A stretch of DNA of 11,135 bases from Phlegmacium glaucopus (lineage: Eukaryota > Basidiomycota > Agaricomycetes > Agaricales > Cortinariaceae), in assembly GCA_015039465.1 (NCBI GenBank), contig MU130243.1:100274-111408 (forward strand), read 5' to 3'. The notes beneath the pieces are model-generated. The model did not search any database, was not told where the DNA came from, and worked only from the letters and a program-made list of their open reading frames with translations. The position numbers and the translations under genes were made by a program. How positions within the stretch are numbered: position 1 is the first letter of the stretch; the number at the start of each line of letters is the position of its first letter. This document shows positions 7,294 to 11,135 of this stretch, piece by piece.

Positions 7294-7742
7294 TGTGACA
7301 TCACACATTCACTCAAAGACTTGATTCTAATCTACGCTCATACTTTGCTAAGACGAGAATATTGACATCCTCTTTTCATTTCTGTTTACATATGTTTACC
7401 ACACCTTTTTCATCATTTCACTTACATGCATATGACTCATGAGTCACTTCTATTTTTACATACAACTCACCTCTTACATGCGGACCAACTCATACCTATG
7501 CACAACTCATCTCTTTTATATAAATACTGTATTTACCCTACTTGTATTCTCTAGCTAGTTCTTGAGAATTGTACATACTCTTCTATCTTGACCTTCCTCA
7601 AACTCTTAAGACAATTCCTCGAGATGATCTCTTGGTAATCTTCTGAGCTCACTTTGAACAACAAATTGATCTTTATATGACTGTCTACAGTCAGAATCAT
7701 CTGAACCATTCAAAGTTGTAACACCTTGCTTTACAGCAAGGT
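7294..7742 (+). other. non-coding, LTR-like stretch with a TATA box
   Basis: No coding frame is visible. On the plus strand TTTATATAAATACTG (about 7515-7529) is followed by CT-rich DNA, as in a promoter or LTR U3-R region. The stretch begins TGTGACATCACAC (7294) and could end at TTGTAACA (7718-7725), but the flanks AACGC and CCTTG do not form a duplication, so an LTR call is not supported. A small hairpin ACCTTGCT-TTAC-AGCAAGGT sits at about 7724-7743. Confidence 0.25.
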
Positions 7743-7846
7743 AACTGCAAGATGTTGTCAGAATTCATTATTCCACATTTTGCAGAATTGATCCTGTAGT
7801 CAGGGGCAAAATGCAGAATGATGAATTCTGACAACATTTTGCAGTT
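7743..7846. repeat. foldback: 41-bp inverted repeat with 22-nt spacer
   Basis: Arms 7743-7783 and 7806-7846 are reverse complements at about 37 of 41 positions, from AACTGCAAGATGTTGTC to its partner GACAACATTTTGCAGTT. The spacer is 7784-7805. It may be a small MITE or the core of a larger AT-rich palindrome. No terminal duplication was identified. Confidence 0.8.
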
Positions 7847-8082
7847 TGTTAAATCCATTGAGAATTTATCATTCTTGATACATTCTGCATCTTGTGAAAT
7901 TAAGGTAGAATCTTACATTCTAATCAGATTCTAATTGTATGCGGAATTCATGCAAAAGTAAAATTTGTACCAAAAGTAAAATTGAAGCAGAATTTCTAAA
8001 TCTGGCTGGATTTTAATTGTTTTTTTGCATCTCAGCAGAATTATTTAAGAATTAATCATTCTTCTAAATGCAGATTTTTATG
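7847..8082. other. AT-rich non-coding DNA with recurring GCAGAAT words
   Basis: GCAGAAT, its complement and GCATTCT-like words recur, as does a direct repeat CAAAAGTAAAATT (about 7952 and 7971). The same word family continues at 8621-8650 and 8920-8945 once the MITE and the solo LTR are removed, so these pieces look like one older repeat split by later insertions. Confidence 0.4.
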
Positions 8083-8090
8083 ATCCTGCA

Positions 8091-8620
8091 TAGTGTTTGA
8101 AGGTCTGGTTACGAGACCAGAAAAAGACCATAACCAGACTGGACTGGACTGGAAAAAGACTGGTCTCAATTAACCAGTCTTTTGAGGTTCAGACAGGTTT
8201 AAACTAGCAAAAAGGTAGCCATAATTTACCCCTTTACAACGAGCCCAAGATCATAAAAATCCAATCAAAACTGGCTGAGAAATAAATAGACCTGTAAAAT
8301 AGTCTAAAATATTCACTAAAATAAGGCATTTTACTAGTATTACTGTAAAAAATCCAAATCCTAACAGAATTTAATGTTCTTGGGCTCGTTCGGAAGCTAT
8401 TATTAAACGTAACAACCGTTTTGATGAAAAATATATATTTGTCAGCAGAAGACCAGTTAGGACCAGGACAGTCCTAGGACCAAAAAAAAACCAATGTAAA
8501 CCAGTCCTAAGCGGTCCAGTCTGGTCTTTTTCGGTCCTAGGACCGAGGTGGACCGGTTACGGTCTCGGTTAAAGGCCCTGAGGGTCAAAAAACCGGACCA
8601 GACCAGACTTTTAAACACTA
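8091..8620. mobile_element. complete 530-bp non-autonomous hAT-like MITE
   Basis: The left end TAGTGTTTGAAGGTCTGGT (8091) and the complement of the right end, TAGTGTTTAAAAGTCTGGT (from 8620), form terminal inverted repeats matching at 17 of 19 positions. The element is flanked directly by an 8-bp duplication ATCCTGCA (8083-8090 and 8621-8628). TAGTG termini and 8-bp duplications are hallmarks of the hAT superfamily. Inside are further GGACCAGTCTGG-like inverted words near both ends and no coding frame, so mobilisation would need a transposase from elsewhere. One caution is that ATCCTGCA also occurs again at 8633, inside the target, so the target itself is slightly repetitive. Confidence 0.85.
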
Positions 8621-8650
8621 ATCCTGCATTACATCCTGCATCAATTCTGC

Positions 8651-8919
8651 TGTTGAAATTTGGGGATCAGGTTGAAGTACGAAAAGCCAACTAGGGAGCT
8701 AACACAGGTGGTCACTTAGATGGAGGGGGAATACACTTTGTATTGGTTCAAACCAATGAGGGATTCCACCCTCAACAGTCTAGTACTTATACAAACTACA
8801 TACTCTGGGTAGCTGATAACTATCTATGAGATGCATCCGCTATTGGTCAGTATTACTAGCTATCTACTTAGGTCCATATTCTGTAACACATTTCAGCTTG
8901 CACTAAAATTATTCCAACA
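8651..8919 (-). mobile_element. solo LTR, Copia-like, 269 bp
   Basis: On the minus strand the sequence starts TGTTGGAATAATTTTAG (8919) and ends AAATTTCAACA (8651), the TGTTG...CAACA ends typical of LTRs and especially of Ty1/Copia elements. It is flanked by a perfect 5-bp duplication TCTGC (8646-8650 and 8920-8924). A TATA-like GTATAAGTA lies in the middle (about 8785 on the minus strand). No internal region, primer site or second LTR is present, so it is a solo LTR left by recombination between the two LTRs of a full element. The Copia assignment rests on the end sequence only. Confidence 0.8.
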
Positions 8920-8924
8920 TCTGC

Positions 8925-9700
8925 AGGATGCAGAATTGGTGGCTTCCAGGAGTGTTTGGTGGTGGGTAGCATTCAGCAGAGTTCCATGAGAAACTGCTTG
9001 GCTCAAGGTTTGTAATCCTTGATTTGCTCATTGATAAGGATGAAACAAGGATTGGAAATCATGACATACCAGATTCCCGATTTTTAATATGAATGTTGCC
9101 ATTCGCTGAATTGAATATTCCCCCTTGGATGACAAACTTTTTCGCATTCGAGAATTGAGCCATCTCCAGTGCTAGCAAGTGAGATAGTGGGGTGACTCAA
9201 CTTGATGTTCTATAAGTATTATAGTGCTAGCAGGCTTGCTCATGTTGTACTTATAAGACTGAATGCTTGAGCTCTCAAGCCTCAACATCCAATAATATTC
9301 AATGCTGAGAACTCACCATCAGACATTGCCAGTGCGCTAACATATCACCAACCCACAGTCACCTAGCACTTTGCTCATTGAGTCATATTGACAGTCTGAT
9401 ACTAACATTTCTGTTCCGAGGACCAATAATATCACCAAGGAGAAGCAACCAGTGATGTCAACACCTGTGTGTTATCATGAGCATGTGGGGATTCAAATCT
9501 GAAGTCAATCTGGTGACAAGTTGATCTTGTTGTTGGTGTTGCACAGCAAACAAGTTGCTATGTGCACAGAGCTGGTCATGGTTATCTTACTAGCTTACCT
9601 TTGAGTATGTAGAGTATGCTACTAACTAAGTACTTTAGACGAATGTCCAAGTGAAGTATATTAGTGGTATACAGACTGCTTATATACTAGTTGTAGATGG
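8925..9700. other. non-coding, no gene recognised
   Basis: There is no credible coding frame. Repeated words GTGCTAGCA (about 9171 and 9223) and ACTTATAAG lie within a TG...CA-bounded segment 9094-9287 that resembles an LTR, but no target duplication supports it. Confidence 0.4.
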
Positions 9701-9701
9701 T

Positions 9702-9790
9702 CTGTGCACACTATTAGCACAGCCCCTAGAAGCTACCTGGGGTAGCATGTGCATGATAAGGATCGCACATGTGTGATGGCTATCACACAT
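9702..9790. other. cluster of three perfect hairpins
   Basis: CTGTGC/GCACAG (9702-9707, 9717-9722), GCTACC-TGG-GGTAGC (9732-9746) and ATGTGTGAT-GGCT-ATCACACAT (9769-9790) lie in one 89-nt interval. Their role is unknown. They may be remnants of LTR regulatory DNA. Confidence 0.6.
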
Positions 9791-10893
9791 TGGTCCAGTA
9801 GTACAGACATCTACACTATGAGTATCTACTGTAATCTAATCTAATAACAGATAATATAAACTACTTGTTTGACAGTTGGATGATCGGAAACCAGATAAAA
9901 GTTGGGCTGGGAGCTGAGGGCTCAGGAAGTATTCTTGTTGGAATTCAATGATAACTCTCCTCTCCAAGTTGGCAGCCTTTCACTGGTAGGCTCGAAATAA
10001 GCTGAAGCGATGGATCTACACTACTGCCATGGTAGGGTAGTATAGATTACGAGTCACAGTAATTGACAGGAATGTGCTGAGCAATCAACAATATGCAATT
10101 TGATTTGAGTTAACAGCCGTCTTCTCTGAATATGAGTCTTTCAAACATGATGCAAGTGCTTGTGGGACTGCAGATTGAAAAAGAATAGCTACACTGCTAT
10201 TTGGGCAAAACACGGGAACCAGTGAGCTTGGAAAAGATGATTCCCATGAACAACTGAAATAGGAAAGCGACATGGCATCCATTTGAGATCCAGGTGTTCA
10301 AATATTGATGGCTGGTGGGGATTTTGTGATTGTAATATGGCTAAACAGCCAGGTAAAAGGTTTTTCTGGCATGTTGAATAATGGTGGTTGTCCAGCTAAG
10401 GCTTATATAGAAAGGCCATCTACTCATTGTATAGTCATTCCGACTGGCAGCAGTACATATTTCAGATTGTGTCCATGTTGCAGGAGCATCCTAAATTTCA
10501 CCCAGGTTTGCTGCACAGCCTGTGCTTTAAATTTTAAACTGTTCAACTTCAACAGTGCTAGAAGTAGATAAGAAAGCTTTCCCGCTCCTTCCCGGTTTAA
10601 ATGTAATAAATAGGACTGTAACCGAGGCCAAACTCAGGACTTGTTGAAACAAGTTCATTCAAACTCAGACCATCAACTCAGACCATCACGTGGTAGCAAG
10701 TTCAAATTCACAACGCATCCTTTCATTCCCTCCACCATCAAGCCCATCCCCAACAGCACTTCCCTCCCCAACACTGCACCTCCTTTCCAGGCTTTCCTGC
10801 TATTGCAGGAAAGATATTGTATGTTATATCTGCATCTCCTTGCTCCCCATCATTCAACTACTGACCTCAATGATAGTAATATGAACTCCCAAC
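9791..10893. other. non-coding, no gene recognised
   Basis: One further imperfect hairpin pairs 10014-10024 with 10037-10047 (10 of 11). ACTCAGACCATCA is repeated in tandem at about 10665-10690. The short plus-strand frames at 10305-10571 and 10641-10910 have low-complexity, Ser/Pro/Leu-rich translations with no recognisable family and are not called. Confidence 0.4.
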
Positions 10894-10965
10894 TAACTGC
10901 TGACCACTGACTTTGTCGCTAACCACCTACTGACCACTGACTTTGTTGCTAACTACCTACTGACC
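10894..10965. repeat. short tandem repeat, unit about 30 bp, 2.5 copies
   Basis: The units TAAC(C/T)ACCTACTGACC followed by ACTGACTTTGT(T/C)GC occur at 10894-10919 (short unit), 10920-10949 and 10950-10965 (partial). No coding function is evident. Confidence 0.75.
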
Positions 10966-11035
10966 TTATTTCTTACACGCAACACTAACCATTTATGCCA
11001 CTAACGAGCAGCACCCATACTAGTCCCTCGATGTG

Positions 11036-11135
11036 ACGGTATAAATCGTTGTTGTTGTTGTATATAAACACCAACCAGAGAGCAGTGGACCAGACCTTAG
11101 GTCAAGAGACTCCCTGTCGTTCGTTTAGGGAAGGT
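11036..11135. repeat. 100-bp dispersed repeat, copy 2 (runs off the window)
   Basis: This has the same sequence and orientation as 1282-1381, with mismatches only at the base after the TTG run and in CTGT(C/T)GTTCG. It starts at the same border, ACGGTATAAATCG. Just before it lies CTAGTCCCTCGAT (about 11020-11032), which also occurs on the minus strand of YR copy B (LVPRL codons), but 13 bases is too short to call a YR fragment. Confidence 0.85.

Noticed and set aside
7294..7725. possible LTR with TATA box
   Set aside because: No matching target duplication and ends not clearly defined.
8740..8760. GGTTCAAACC as a tRNA B box
   Set aside because: No A box or cloverleaf around it; it lies inside the solo LTR.
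9094..9287. possible second solo LTR (TGTTGCC...CTCAACA)
   Set aside because: The ends look LTR-like and it holds TATAAGTA-like words, but flanks ATGAA and TCCAA do not match.
10641..10910. plus-strand 89-codon open frame
   Set aside because: Low-complexity composition, no recognisable family, no gene signals, adjacent tandem repeats.

Overview
The window reads as a transposon-dense, gene-poor stretch of a filamentous fungus, most likely a basidiomycete (Agaricomycetes). The reason is the main element: a tyrosine-recombinase (YR) retrotransposon whose Gag, RT/RNase H and YR proteins resemble the DIRS/Ngaro-type elements common in mushroom genomes. This family assignment is from recall and no search was run. 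I see no intact host gene.

Layout. Positions 1-144 are the right part of a small hAT-like repeat element ending in CACTA. Positions 145-711 are non-coding and include the 3' tail of a first YR fragment. Positions 712-1284 (minus) are the C-terminal catalytic part of a YR (copy A). At 1282 a 100-bp sequence begins that recurs at the very end of the window (11036-11135) with two mismatches. Positions 1382-2480 are purine-rich, non-coding DNA with an imperfect tandem duplication and a run of 26 A. A second hAT-like terminus ends at 2601 and interrupts a second YR gene (copy B, about 2610-3535, minus).

Copy B belongs to a nearly full-length element on the minus strand: gag (7099 to 5338, with a probable intron full of 7-bp repeats), pol = RT + RNase H (5546 to 3522), then YR (3535 to about 2610). 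The order gag-RT-RH-YR without an aspartic protease or DDE integrase fits the Ngaro/PAT type of YR retrotransposon. Gag would package the RNA, RT/RNase H would make the cDNA, and YR would integrate a circular DNA by site-specific recombination. The element is dead. It carries six in-frame TGA codons, each explainable as CGA to TGA, plus two frameshifts and a TAA in YR copy B. Copy A has its second catalytic Arg changed to Cys (CGT to TGT). This pattern suggests deamination of methylated CpG.

Positions 7100-11035 are non-coding. They hold a T/C-rich gag leader, a TATA-bearing stretch, a 41-bp-arm foldback, a complete 530-bp hAT-like MITE with an 8-bp target duplication (8091-8620), a solo Copia-like LTR of 269 bp with a 5-bp target duplication (8651-8919), several hairpins and a short tandem repeat. 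The whole window is best read as nested and decaying mobile DNA.
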